Origin: Tetmemena sp. SeJ-2015
Lineage: Eukaryota > Ciliophora > Spirotrichea > Sporadotrichida > Oxytrichidae
Direction: 5' to 3'
Assembly (NCBI GenBank): GCA_027382625.1
Contig: JAJKFJ010021099.1
Coordinates: 1 to 64,000 of the forward strand
Length of the DNA stretch: 64,000 nt
The position numbers and the translations under genes were made by a program. The notes beneath the pieces are model-generated. The model ran no database searches and was not told the DNA's origin. It saw only the letters and a program-made list of their open reading frames with translations. Numbering within the stretch: the first letter of the stretch is position 1; every line of letters starts with the position of its first letter. This document shows, piece after piece, positions 25,673-37,722 of the stretch.

Positions 25673-25738
25673 AATATGATAAGAAAGTGAAAATAAGTTG
25701 TGTATAATTAATTTCTTTATTAATACTTATAATCATGC
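25673..25738 (-). repeat. 66-bp TBE-associated repeat, copy 3 (inverted)
   Basis: The complement of the block at 4429-4494 with one or two changes, immediately upstream of a transposase ORF. Confidence 0.85.
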
Positions 25739-25810
25739 GAGTCAAACGCGAAATTACTCAAAAATAACTACATGATCCATTCTATCTCAGTTTCATTTTG
25801 ACTCTAAGGT

Positions 25811-26770
25811 ATGGATGTAGTCACCCTTATCAGTAGTAATAGCCAGTTCTCAACATCAACTCCATCGCAAAATGTTGAGAGTGCCAGCGCGCACTATACT
25901 CTCGCATTTGAAAGTTGCTTTGCAATGAGAAAGTTAGGAGTTGCAGCTGTTCCTCATCGCACTTCTAAGTTTCAAGATGTGCACATCAATTATTTGATTG
26001 ATCCTCAAACTCTTCGCCACTAAGCGTACTTCAGTTTGGAGTAGCGCGCGAAGATCTTCCATAGATAGTTTCTCTTATTCAAGATCTCTCCGTTGACTGT
26101 AGCAAAAATCTATCGTTGAAATGGCATAACGTACAAAACTGTGAATCGAAAGAAGCGCGTTATACACTTCACTAAGCCATTTTATTATAATAATCTGAAA
26201 TATATTTACAACTAGATGGATTTAGTGAAGTTTGAATGCGCTTAAAAATTCTCAACACCTTCAATAAGAAGAGTTTGACATCGAAATTTACGAGTAGAAT
26301 GTATAACTTCAAGTGAGTTATTTGAAGGAATCAACGAAGACTTAGGCTTCGAAACATATGTCCTTCATCCTCGCTCTATCAAGCGAGAGCAGTATGTTGC
26401 GTTCCTTAAGAAGCTCAGAGAGAAGATCACAGACGGTGAGATCGTTCTACTAGTTGACAACCTCTGCATACACAAGACAAAGGAAGCGAAGAAGGCATAT
26501 GCTGAGTTGATCATCTATCCTGTTTTTAATGTTCCATACTAGCCTGAGTTTAGTGGTATTGAGCTTTACTTGAACTTAGTTAAGTAACTTTGTAGAAATC
26601 TGCTGCTCAATCTCTTGAATGATTAACTTATCCATACATAGGATTTAATAGTGAGTAGTTGTAAGTGAGTGACTCAAGATGAATTCAAATGAAGTCATCG
26701 GGGTTACAAGTCGTTGGTATAAATTAAATATTCAGCTGGGTATTGGAAGAATTCCTATAGATTGTTGGAG
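25811..26770 (+). pseudogene. TBE-type DD34E transposase, nearly full length but interrupted
   Basis: From the ATG at 25811 the ciliate-code frame covers the N-terminal helix-turn-helix region (RAKIFHRQFLLFKISPLTVA at about 26045-26105). A single TGA at about 26117 interrupts YR-NGITYKTVNRKKRVIHF. The frame shifts near 26280, and the catalytic core resumes (GFETYVLHPRSIKREQYVAF) with LLVDNLCIHKTKEAKKAYAE and FSGIELYLNLVK. The second Asp and the Glu are both present with 34 residues between them, the IS630/Tc1-like DD34E spacing of ciliate TBE/Tec transposases. The first catalytic Asp was not located with certainty. Better preserved than copies A-C at 2-5.6 kb, but not intact. Confidence 0.8.
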
Positions 26771-27009
26771 GTGAACATACCTGCCAAGTGATGTCAATCT
26801 CACCTAGAGAGGCAAGAAGGAAACTGAGTTTTAAGTCTCCATGACTATTTTGAGTGGCAACCAAGAGGTTATGCGACATTGCTTTTTATTCTTATAAATG
26901 ATCCTTAAAAACCCAAACCTATAAAGCAAAAGTGAATTAGTTCTGCACTTATTAGTTTAACCATTTAGTTTGAATTTGTCTACTTTCTTACTTGAAGTTT
27001 GCGTCAAAT
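26771..27009. other. Spacer between convergent transposon ORFs
   Basis: Short tail of the transposase copy and AT-rich DNA. No separate feature. Confidence 0.4.
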
Positions 27010-27473
27010 TCATTGAATTCTGGACTTCCTGCGCACTGGCTGCTCCAATTGTGCAAAAATGTGAGTATTTGATCTACTCTTGTCTATGAAGAATGTTGCT
27101 TAATTTGTAAGACTATCGTATTGTCTGACCCTGCTGGTGCCTCGTGAGAGGAAGTCTAGTTAGCGCTTGACCACTAGCCATTTTCTCATAATTTTACTTG
27201 AAGGAGACACCTGATACTGTTGAGTTCTCAATTCTTGCCAAGTGGCCTTGATATTTTTTCCGCCTCTCAATCTAACCAACTCAACTGAGGGTTTTAGTCT
27301 TAGCGTTTTCCAGCCAGATGGAAAGACTCAGAGTGAGTACTGGCGGGGGATTCAGTATGTTATAGTACATTTTTGAACCCTGCTGTTGAGATATAAGATA
27401 GTAAGAGCTTTCATGGTCTTAAGAGTATCTTCAAGTTTTGATATGTGCGCAAATCGTTACGCAAGTTCCCCAT
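27010..27473 (-). pseudogene. Companion ORF of the TBE-like element (frameshifted)
   Basis: Minus-strand ORF ending at TGA 27010-27012 and facing the transposase tail to tail. With TAA as Q the distal part reads LVRLRGGKNIKATWQELRTQ, then QYQVSPSSKIMRKWLVVKRQ and LDFLSRGTSRVRQYDSL. A possible start is the ATG at 27473 (MGNLRNDLRTYQNLKILLRP), after which two frame changes are needed (about 27400 and 27285). The position suits one of the smaller accessory ORFs of TBE elements, but I cannot confirm homology. No domain is recognised. Confidence 0.5.
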
Positions 27474-27529
27474 GTGTTTTATTTATATTAGGAAGATTTC
27501 TTATTACCCCTTAAATACTTAATACATTT

Positions 27530-28205
27530 TGCAAAGTTGAAAGAAAGTTAAAAAAAGAATCACCAAACCTAAGCTCAGGAGCCTAAATCATGGTTTCAAC
27601 TCGAAAATCAGCGTATGAAGCTCCTAAAATTAATTTTCGCGAATTCAACAACAACTTCGTAGTAAGTTATCTCAAAATGTTCAGAATTCACCCAAAATCT
27701 ATCCACAGAGCCAAATCTTTTTGAAACAGTTAAGATAAATTTTAAATCGGCAGATCAGATTCCAGGTTGGTAAGAAAGTAGGTGAATAAGTTTTTATTTC
27801 AGTTTTGAAATTTAAGTTACTTAGTTTAGAAATTTATTCCGACAATTATTATATTTCACAATTTTTGATTCTACTCACATCAAAACCCAAATAGCTAGAA
27901 TATTCTGAAAATCACCCCGATATTTTATAAATAAAACACCCACACGCAAATAAAATATGATCCGAGATATATTATTATGAAAATCATGATTTAGAGAAAT
28001 GATTCCAAAAACAGGACTAAGTTAGATCAGCCTTATTTCTATACTTTATTTTTCCGATTTTCAAATAATATAAATTGATCATTAATTTTTTATTAATTTT
28101 AACTATTTCCTAATTTTTATTAAATTCTTGCCTATAAATTATGAGCCTTAACGATTTATCTTAACTTATATTATATTTATAACGATTAAGTAATTCACTG
28201 TGCAT
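27530..28205. other. AT-rich intergenic region
   Basis: Lies between the transposon remnant and the first gene of the gene-rich half. Nothing is recognised; it includes the presumed 3' flank of the NIF-like gene. Confidence 0.4.
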
Positions 28206-30811
28206 TCATTAAAACTAATTTAAAAATTTTAATTTATCCAAAAATAAATGTAGATTAGTCTGGAAGTCATCTGCAATCTTAGGTCTAATGTCAATAACAT
28301 CCCTGAGTCCTCTGAGGTATTTATTAAGAGGAAAGAACATTAGGTCCTTTTTATTGCCTGAATATTCTGGCACAGGTACTCCGTTGCTAGGGTGAAAAGC
28401 GTGAGCATCCAACGAATTGGATACCACTATGATGTCTTTCAAGTCTCGCCCACCAAGTAAGATTCTAAGGTCCAGTGTATAGATTCCATAATCGGTCAAG
28501 TAGTGCAGCATTTCTTTTGGGATTATATAATCAAATAGCTGCTCCTCTCTTTGCAAAGTTATAAAGAAAAAGAGCAAATTTTATATAATAATTTGATTAA
28601 GTTGCTGCAATTTATTCTATGTATTAATAGTTCTATGTTGAGAACAAAATCAGCTCGTAGTCTTTTGAGAGCTCAGACAGCATCTCTTTCAAATAAGGTC
28701 TGTAGTTCAAGTATAGCTAAAAGAGATTAATTTCAGAAATAGCTCCTTACCTTAATGTTCCTCATTCCATAAAACTTAACATAGCAAGATGCATCGTATC
28801 CAAGCTCATTCTTTTTGAAAATGTGCAGAAGTGTTCCATCCAAATTGAAGGCGATTGTTTCTATAATAACTTATAAGAAGTGGAAATTATAGCTTACTTT
28901 TTCCTCTCTGTTTGATTTCCTTTTTCATCTCTTGCAAGTTTTGAATCTACCTTGAATTGATCATCTGCTCTCTCTTTGCATTTTTCATAAGCTTTAGTTG
29001 AAACTCTTTGAGTTTACTTCCATGAAGCTGTTCGTTCTTTAGCTAAGGTGCTATTTACTTCAGATGGATGAGGGTTTGAATAAAAGCAAACAGTACACAT
29101 ATACATTTATACTGCTATAGTGAATGTAATTCTTATGGAGAGGCTTCTCTAATATAATTTGTTTGTTGTAGGTCTATGTCACGAGTGGATCGTTGGATTT
29201 AACATAGGCAACTTTCTTGGGCCTGATCTGAGTTTGAATAACTATAAGTAGATCCTAGCTGGAGTTTCGATGGCTCTTGAATTTCTTTCTATTTTCCTCT
29301 ATCTTAGCTTGCTCATCGTTTTCATTGAACTCTCCCACCATTTCCTTGTTAAAGCGAACTTTATTGCCGTAGTTGGAGAGTGAGTCTCGCCGCAGGGATC
29401 TCCTCAGCTCGTTGGTCATGCAGGACTTTCGATTCCCATTAGAGTCAAAAGAAGCAGCTGAGAGGTTGGACTCTACCCTGTTCAGTTGGATGTGAGATCC
29501 ATCTATTATAAGGAGTTGGTCGCTTAACTAATTCAAATTAGATTGCACTCTCTTCAAACCGCCCACCATTTCTTCAAGCTTGGAGCTTTTATCCTTCAGC
29601 CTAAGTAAAATAAAAAATAACTTAACTTTTTATTTAGAGTTTCTTCTTTTTGTGATTCATTGCTTTCAACTGTTCTATAAGAAAATTATACTAAGAAGAA
29701 ATATGTTCATACTAGACATGGAATCATTGGAAGCGGCTCTTTACAGATTATGTCTCCTCTTTATTGAACTCTGCTTTAGTGAAAAACTCCCCTCCTTGCT
29801 AAAAATTCCAAGAGACTAGAAAATAAACCTTAAAATACTTGATATGGTTGGGGTCCTAAGTGTTTGAAAGTAATTAGGCGTTTAATTTCTTATCAGTAGC
29901 TTCTTCTGCGCCCTTTGTTTAGCTTAATACTGAAGGTTGGAAAAATTATTAATCTTATTGTTGAGTAGTTTACTGCTTTTCTTTAGAATGACTATTCTCA
30001 CTCTGTTGCTTTTTTGTCACCAGAAGTGTCTATCCTTAAAAGAGAGAAATATATACATAGAAATTTAAGTATTTTCTTAGTTATTGGATGAATAACTCTT
30101 GTTGTTCTGAGATTGCATTTAGGATTTAATGGTCGGGTTATCAGAGACTAATTTCTAATCTTAAATTGGTGTTCCCCTTTAAGATGCTTCATCCTTTGCC
30201 TCATTAATTATTTACTTTCACATAAAAATTTATAGTTAAAATAATTAATAAGCAAATTTTCATTGGTATAAAATAAGTTATTCTTTAAATTTGATAACTT
30301 TGATTCCTTATTTAAAAATTATTTTTATCAGAATAACTCTATAAATTAAAATTTCTTGCTCATTGTTGACTTTGGCTAAAAACTAAATAACTATTTTCCT
30401 TCCCCTTTTAGAAGAAGCTTTCTGCCTTTCTGGTTTGGGTGTGGATAGATTGTTATTCAACAGATTATTTGAGATCTCCTATTTTGAATTTGGTGGATTT
30501 GAGGGGTCTCTGCTGTTTCTGTGGCTGCTCTCCCCTTTGCTCCTCTTTGGTGAAAATACTCTGAACTGCGGGATCATCTAATCCTTGGAGAAGTAATCAT
30601 TTCCATGAGTTAGGAGGGGCGTCTTAATGAGTAGCATGGGTGGTGATTACTCAATAAGGGAAATTGGAGTGTTTTTGTGTGTGGATTATCCGGTGCAGAT
30701 TGGGCCTATTTAAGTATTTTGAGTTTGGGATGTCAGTTTACTGCTCTTTCGATCGTCCTTTCCGCTTAGAACCCTGGCATTGTAAAATGGACTAAACGAT
30801 GTACCAGTCAT
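28206..30811 (-). CDS. FCP1/NIF-type phosphatase-like protein, probable pseudoenzyme (germline copy with IES)
   Basis: Start ATG at 30811 (MTGTSFSPFYNARVLSGKDD), stop TGA at 28206-28208. The N-terminal 250 or more residues are Ser/Asn/Gln-rich and probably disordered. The C-terminal 200 residues are an FCP1-homology (NLI-interacting-factor) domain: KKTIAFNLDGTLLHIF, YRPYLKEMLSELSKDYELIL, FSTQNYQYIEQIA and GGRDLKDIIVVSNS. The family's first motif is DxDxT; here it reads NLDGT, so the nucleophile Asp is Asn. The later VDN motif reads VSN. Both changes predict loss of phosphatase activity. Two GT-AG introns (28717-28750, 28861-28897), a further one near 29105, and an IES at 28556-28598 were resolved. 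The joins between 29600 and 30360 are uncertain. Membership of the family is firm; the role (substrate binding or scaffold) is inferred. Confidence 0.8.
28556..28598 (-). other. IES in the NIF-like gene, pointer AACTT
   Basis: On the gene strand AACTT occurs at both ends of a 43-bp AT-rich insert. Removing the insert and one AACTT copy joins EQIAAT to LQREEQLFDYIIPKEM in frame and restores the domain. The insert has no GT-AG ends. Confidence 0.8.
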
Positions 30812-31961
30812 GCTCACTACACCAAGCGCTTTATTCACTTAAGAAGGATTCGGAGTTAAAAAGAAATATTAAAACTTTAAATGTAATGCAAGTAGTTTGA
30901 TAAGATTAGGGTTTCTGTAAAATTTATGTTTGGGTTAAATCCTCGGGGAGTCCTTCTTCACTCTATTAGACCTACGACTTTGGAGATTTAAAGTGAGTTA
31001 AAAAGTTTAAGTATCTTATAAGAGAGATCTCTCCTTCTGCGAATTTTTATCTTGTGATTTTTTTGATAAAATTTTCTAATAATTTTTGTTCTCATCACCC
31101 ATCTATTAAATAAGAAAAAGAGTATTCTAAAATGGCAGTAATCTCTAAATTGACTGACAAGCTTTTCTATTTTTCGTAGTTAATTATATGCTCTGAAGAT
31201 TGACGTTCCCTCTATATTAAATCATAATCTGTGCTTGGTAATTATTTTTAGAGATTAGGAATGTAGGAGTAAAGATGGCGAAGGATAAATATTTGTTGGG
31301 CCAATCGCTGAGAGTGTATGAGAAATGTTAAAGTGTAGATATTAAAAGTGTCGCTTTCTGACAACTTACATTATCTATTTTTGTATTTGAGACTTTACCA
31401 TGCTCGTGCGTCTTCAGTTAAACGATACCATCAGGAATTCATCAGTTAACTTCCTTAAATCATGCTGAAAATGAAAAACATATTTGGTAGTAGTTGAAAC
31501 GGTGTTATTTGTGAAAAATAATTACATTTTTAGAGTCAAGTCTGTTTATATTTGCCTCAAATTTTATTAAATATAAAAATTGATATAAGATAGCTTAGTA
31601 TATATAAATCACTCATATTGAAAATGTTAAATAATTCTGTATGTTTGTATTCTCTTGTAAGATAATAAATCAATACCCTTTATTAAAAAAATAGTAATGA
31701 ACTTTAAAATAAGATCATTAATGATTTATATTTAGTTCTTCTAGGTGACGGTGGGCTTTGGCGGTGACGTGGCACAACTGATCAAGGAGTTACGCCTGTG
31801 AATTACTTTAAATCGATTAAGTATTATATGCCCGTTAGGGGTGCTTAATTCCTAACTATTATTATTATTAGTTCTTCTAGGAATTAAAAGTAATTAGAAT
31901 TAGACGCATATATTAATTAGGGTTTTGAGAGTTTTCCTATTTTCAAAGGATTTATTAACTC
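30812..31961. other. Intergenic, AT-rich
   Basis: No gene recognised. A short GC-richer word cluster at 31744-31800 (GGTGACGGTGGGCTTTGGCG) stands out, but I find no partner or frame. Confidence 0.4.
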
Positions 31962-32270
31962 TCATTTGTATATTTGCCTCTGACTTTCAAAATAAAAAAA
32001 TATAAGATAAAGATTTCTAATCCTGATGTGGGAAAAAGGAAGTCCCTTGTTTAGGAGTAATGGGTTATCTTTGTGAATAACTCCAATGTTGTGAACATTA
32101 TACCTGTCCATTACTTTCTGCACCTCTCTTTCACTTTTCTCAACAATATCGACTATGTCTAGGCTATTTGATGATCCTTCCTCTGATTCGTCTCGTATCA
32201 GTAATTTAAATATAAATGGGCTTTGGTCTAAGTAGGGGGCATTGTTTTTAGAAGGTTGAGCGAACATCAT
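31962..32270 (-). CDS. Small hypothetical protein or gene segment (102 aa)
   Basis: ATG at 32270, TGA at 31962-31964. The sequence starts MMFAQPSKNNAPYLDQSPFI and contains a charged stretch (RDESEEGSSN) and VEKSEREVQKVMDRYNVHNI, which looks like genuine coding sequence. The last about 25 residues are hydrophobic and AT-derived, so the true exon may end near LLLNKGLPFS with splicing or an IES beyond. No family is recognised and no further segments were found nearby. Confidence 0.45.
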   Translation of the reverse strand: MMFAQPSKNNAPYLDQSPFIFKLLIRDESEEGSSNSLDIVDIVEKSEREVQKVMDRYNVHNIGVIHKDNPLLLNKGLPFSHIRIRNLYLIFFYFESQRQIYK

Positions 32271-32289
32271 TTTTATCCTTTATAATGCA

Positions 32290-34025
32290 CAATTTAATTC
32301 TAAACGCAAGGCTTCCTCCAATAATTATTCACTCTTCTATTAACAATTTAATATATACCCTCCAGGCTTCATCAATTATATCAAAATAAATATTATCTTT
32401 ATTGTTATTAATCAGATGTTAATTAAAATCATACTTTCTTAATAGGCAAGTATCTCAAACTATCCCTCAAACTATAAATTTAATAAAGCAAATTGAAGTG
32501 GACTTTTATTATTCTAAATCACAGAGCAAATAGTGCTTCTCTCACCAAAAATATCATGTTTTGCTCCTAATAAAACTCAGAATAACATTCAAATACTAGT
32601 ATTGCAAACAATAAAGTAAAAGAAAGTATGATTGTCAATATTTTTAGAGATTCAAATATATCTTTTATTTTAAGTTATTTTTAATACTGAAAATATATTT
32701 ACTTAAAAGCAAGTTATTTTAAATTTCACAAATAGACAGAGATTAAATAGTTAATTTTCCAAATTAAGATGGGATATTAGAATTTCACTAAAATTGATTG
32801 ATTTTATTATGAGTGTTACAAGTCACAGATAATTTTATGGATTTTAACTTAATCCTATTTACATTTAAATTAGATAAAAAAATCCTAAGAATTTTAGTTC
32901 ATTTAAAGTTAGTTCAAATTAATTCTGACAAACTTCTAAAAAGCTAATAATTATTCAGCTTAAAATTTAAAAATTAAAACATAGTAAAAAAGCAGAATCT
33001 ATAATAAAACTCAAAATTAAGTTAGCAATAGTTCTCTTAGTTCAAATTAAGACATAAAAAAGAACTTATTTAAATAATTTAGCTACCTATTTCTAAATAA
33101 CAGCAGAGAATTCGCTTTTGAAAATAAAACTTATCGATTAAGTGTAATATAAAAATTTATTTTATAAATTTGGCTCACATAAAATAGAATAATCACATTA
33201 TCTAGGTAAATATAAGTAAAACTCGGAAGTTATTTTTGGGAGTTGAAGGTTTTTTAATATATTTTTATTGTATTAGAGTATTTTTTATTGTAAGTACACC
33301 ATAGACACCTTTATAATTAACTAAAGTTGATTATACTTTTAATTTGTTTATTTAGGATATCAAATAAAAGAAAAAAAATTAAAAAATTAAAAGCAATCAT
33401 ATCTTTTAAGAATCGCCAAAAAATTAAAATCGGCAAAGATCAACTCTAATCAAAATTTAATCATTATATTCAAATAAACATTTAAGGAATTTACTTTGAT
33501 ATGAGTTATAAAATACCACAATACTGCTTTGGCTATTTAATGCCAATTTCTAATGTAAATTCTTTGAATTTATTTAATTTTTTGCTCTCAAAACTAAATT
33601 CAGTTTGCTTTAATAAATAAGTGTCTCGAAGTGCGAAGTAGTTATAATTTAGCGATTATAATTTAGAGTTGAAATATGATTAGAGGATAATTATATCCTG
33701 GTTGCTGATTTTTGTTATCTATATTTAACTTATTAGTTTAATTACGCTAATTATTAGTTTAGTATTTTCATTATTCCCACAATCAATTATACTTTCTTAG
33801 AGTAAAAGTTATTTTAAATTTAGCAATAATGGAAGAGTTGAAATCAAGTCAAAATAAAATGAAGTAGATGAACCTTAATTTAATTAAAAAATTTTTAACA
33901 AAAGTTATAATGTGAAGAAAATTCTAATTTATATTTAGTCTAACATATCTGAATGACCAAAGGATATAATAATTTTCTGACGAAGAAATTTATCTTAAAC
34001 TTTAATAATTTATTACTGTAATTAT
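32290..34025. other. AT-rich intergenic region
   Basis: 1.7 kb without recognisable coding or repeat structure. Confidence 0.4.
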
Positions 34026-37000
34026 ATGTTAAACCACGGAAGTCCAGGACTTTAAATCCAGAGACAAATATCAGGGAACTCCCACTCGAGCTACTAGGAC
34101 ATCTTCTTTGAGACCGAGGAGGAGGTGGATGAGATCCTCTCACCCCTCATAATGATGAATCAGCAGAACTCTCAAACCAAAGAGAGTGGCAACAGAGAAA
34201 AGAACCCTCTCCTTGCAAATAAGGGTAGTGCGGTCAATGGTCGAATTCTCACTGAGGAAGATTCTAGTTATCATATTATATTATCATTACTCTTTTATAT
34301 TTGTTGTTATCGATTCAACTTCAACTCTAATGCGCAGTTTAGGTCTTAACTTTCATTTTAAGTTTTTAAATCTCAGGCAGGCTAGGTGGAGGATGATGAC
34401 AGCTTTCCAGGAGGGAGAAGCAGCTCTCAGAAGAAGAGAAGTATCAGGAAGTATTCCAAGAAGCAAGTCTCAAACATGGCTCTTAGAGATGACCTCCTTC
34501 CGAATAATATACTCTTACTTTTCTTAAAATAAAACCTGAAAATATTTTCTGAAACAATAAATTATTTGTGGAGGGTTTAATATCCCGGACTAATAAGATG
34601 GCATTTTTCAGTCGCTGAAAGAGTTTAAAAATGAGATTAATATCCACGCTGATGATAATGGAATAAACAACAATAGCAACCTTAAAAATGACATAGTAGA
34701 TAATAACAGAGTTCAGCTGATATTGAAGTTTATCTATTAACTTTATTTGTTATGAAGTAGAATACCAAAGACAATACTGACTAGTCTTCTATTAAAAACA
34801 AGGAAAGCAATAAGTACATGCTTAATGCAATAGGGTCAGGAGAGATCACTCTCAATCCCAAGAGAAGAGAATAATCCTTCGAAGATATTCTCCAAGCCAA
34901 TAGCGAAGGGGATGTCCTAGAGTCATCTATTTTTATAATATCTGGCAGCTATAGATACAAAATCAATAAGAAGAAATACCTCATGAATTTGACTTTATTA
35001 AGTTGTTTTTTATCTATATCTATATTTAAATTCAAGCAAGTATACTTAATCATCGCTTTTAATTGTTCTATAAGATATATACTTGCCTGATGGGAATTTA
35101 GAAGGGGAGGAGATAAAGGATGAGGATGAGAAGAACTACGAAAATGAAATGAATCAACTGTTTAAGATAGAAACTAAGTTCCTATTCCGACAGTCCAGTA
35201 ATAATCTAAAGCTCTCTTAGAACTTCTTAGCTCACTCTTAAACTGTGGCTATCAATTCCATCTCATTCTCTTTTATTTTTTGGTATAAGAGAAGGAACTA
35301 CTGAGAACAGAGACGGCCAGACTTTCCCAATGAAACTTTTGACTCATGCGATGCTTGACCCGATACTGAATTCTCTAAACAGGATAGCAGAAAACACCTC
35401 CCCAACTGATAAGGATGGGAGGGTCTCCTCTTAGCTGAGGTAGTCAGGGTAAGGGGGAGGAAGTGGAACACCTAGATTCCCCACGGACGAGGAAATAGGC
35501 CAGCAAGAGTTAAAGATGCTGCTGACTTATGCTTTCAAGGATCATGAAGAGGTGGATAAGTTCTCTAAGGAAATGACTTTCATTATCAACCAAGATCCAG
35601 TTATAGAAAGACCATCAGAGTTGAAAATCAAACAGATCAGAACAGAGATCAAACGAGATCTCTATTGCAAACTATATTATGCGCTTTCTTTATCCACCTA
35701 CAAACAAGAAGACATTGGTGTTCACAAGTGTGGATGGGTTATTCTTATTCAGTTCGCATGCTCAGATAGTGAAAACTTGCGACAAAGTCATCAAAATGCG
35801 TTAGGACGGAGTTAAGAGAGCGGTAAGTAATCTAGATAATTAATCACACAATTCATTATCATCAAACTTATGATAAACAACCACTGTAGATCAAAATATT
35901 TTACCGACCGCATCTTCACACATTCATAAAGACCCTCAGCAAGTATTTCGAGCTTGTAATATACACAAAGGATGAGTACTCTATCACCAAATAGTGGCTG
36001 GAGGTCTTGAATTCAGCATTGGTTGCTAATTTTATTTAGACTTTAATAAAAATCAGAGCGTGCCTTCGACTTCGCAGAAGCGATAAAAATCGTAGTTGAA
36101 AAATGTATAGCAACCTTAACCAAATCCAACAGCACCAAAATACTTCAAATTATAACTCTTAATCATGATAATCATAATAAGATTTATGCCACTTCGATAT
36201 AGTGCTGTGCAAGGATTAGTGCATAGTCGATAAGCCGATGAGAGTAACTTGCAGGAACAAGGACTTGCTGCTGGAGGGTAGATCCCTCAAGAACATCTTA
36301 TTCGTGACTAACGACATAAGAGACATGACCCTCGTCACCAAAATGCAATCTATGTACGATCCTACCACGGAAATAAGTATGAGAACACCCTCGCTAACTC
36401 TATTTATTGATTGCTAAGTTGAAGTGTATCTGCTCAAGCATATTTTGGAGTGCAATGATGTCAGAGATGTTGTCAAAAGAGATTTCCTCAGTCATAAATT
36501 TAGATAAAGTGATCTATCATATATCATAAATTTTGGATTTACAAAGCAACATCAAATGAAGATAATGAAGAAGATGTCTTTGGAGAACTAAGCAGCTCTT
36601 TAATAGCAAGTTCAAAATGACTTAGCTTCATTGGAATAAAAACATAGGCCAAGCATTTACTATAGATAAAAGCAACTTAAATGAGGAGGTTAAATCTCAT
36701 CACAGTCATCATAATTAAATATTTGCATTAATTCTCTATTTAAGTCACATTCTGAACTCTAATTCTGATGAAATCCTAAACGCTAAGCACCGAACACACA
36801 GAGAAGCTTAACATGACACTTATTTAAATATTCTTTGACAAGAACAGATCAGAGAACTTCAAGAAGACCAAGTACTTAGTGGCCATGGACGACACTATAA
36901 ATCTTCAATTCACTAGTATACCTTTCTATGATACATAAACATTTATTTTATAATCTCTCTACAGCTCGAGTTTAGCTAGAAATACACAAATGAACAGATA

Positions 37001-37272
37001 AAGAACAACTCCTTGCAAGAGCCTGATAGGGTTTCTAATAAGCAAAGTGTAAAAAGCAACACCTCCTCTGGAGGACTGATGATTTTTTTTAAGGCAGGAA
37101 GTCTAGGAAGAGCAGCAAAGTCAGGGTTCAAAAACTCGCTGATGACAAGTCAGACCTGTCGCAGTTGACTCCTAACTAGTTCAATCAATCGGCTCCCACT
37201 TAGAACTTGCAAGCAGACTAATCTCAAACTGCAAGCAAAACAAGCAAACGTAAAAAAGCAACTAACTCCTGA
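34026..37272 (+). CDS. Second FCP1/NIF-like protein, catalytic motif lost (germline copy with IESs)
   Basis: Start ATG 34026 (MLNHGSPGLQIQRQISG), stop TGA 37270-37272. Long Ser/Asn/Lys/Gln-rich N and C termini flank an FCP1-homology core at about 35660-36400: NKKTLVFTSVDGLFLF, then IKIFYRPHLHTFIKTLSKYF, ELVIYTKDEYSITKQWLEVL, KYFDIVLCKDQCIVDK and GRSLKNILFVTND. The family has DxDxT after the first strand; here it is TSVDG, and VDN is VTN, so neither catalytic Asp remains. Resolved interruptions: intron 35823-35889, IES 36142-36190 (pointer ACTTC), and a 10-bp insertion at 35645-35654. Joins near 34270-34390, 34740, 35000-35070, 36660-36840 and 37080 are only approximate. Distant paralogue of the gene at 28.2-30.8 kb on the other strand. 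Confidence 0.8.
35645..35654 (+). other. 10-bp insert with 6-bp direct repeat (minimal IES or indel)
   Basis: GAGATC-AAAC-GAGATC: dropping one GAGATC plus AAAC shifts the upstream frame (KIKQIRTE) into the frame of ISIANYIMRFLYPPTNKKTL. It behaves like an IES with only 4 unique bases, but a sequencing indel would look the same. Confidence 0.5.
36142..36190 (+). other. IES in second NIF-like gene, pointer ACTTC
   Basis: ACTTC at 36142-36146 and again at 36191-36195. Excision joins NPTAPKYF to DIVLCKDQC in frame, as the domain requires. The 49-bp insert is AT-rich and lacks intron ends. Confidence 0.85.
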
Positions 37273-37722
37273 ATATTACATCTTCAATTATACTATCAGT
37301 TTATAATATACAAACCTTATTCAAAAATTTAATTAGAGAAAATAAATGGTATAAATAAATGATGATGCTGATTATTTTTTAAAAAAAAAGCTGTAAAAAA
37401 TATTCTTATTCATTAAAAATAGAGGAAAGAGTATTTACTTTCAATTTAAAATTGTATCCATATAAATATATTTATGAAAATTTTAAATGTTTTTATAAAC
37501 TATCTTGGCTATATTGAATAATTGTAAATACTTGGCTGTGATTGATTAAATTATTATTTATTCTTCTTATTAATCTTTCAAATTAGTTTAGAGGAAGCAT
37601 CGAGACACTGTTAAGTTAATGCATCTTCATGATCGTATTTATTATGTGTTATATTTGATTTAGAATGTGCACTCAGCAAATTTATAGTATTAGTTCTTAA
37701 ATATTACTCTCTCTACTCAGTT
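37273..37722. other. Intergenic between convergent genes
   Basis: AT-rich 450 bp between the stop of the NIF-like gene and the stop of the kinase gene. It probably carries both 3' ends. No hairpin or other signal was recognised. Confidence 0.4.

Noticed and set aside
34186..34527. 113-codon plus frame overlapping the start of the second NIF-like gene
   Set aside because: Another frame gives a longer continuous protein from ATG 34026 and continues into the conserved domain; this one is a shadow.
36061..36095. tRNA-like GC-rich word near GCGTGCCTTCGACTTCGC
   Set aside because: No clover-leaf, T-loop or anticodon arm could be formed; the bases are codons of the NIF-like gene.
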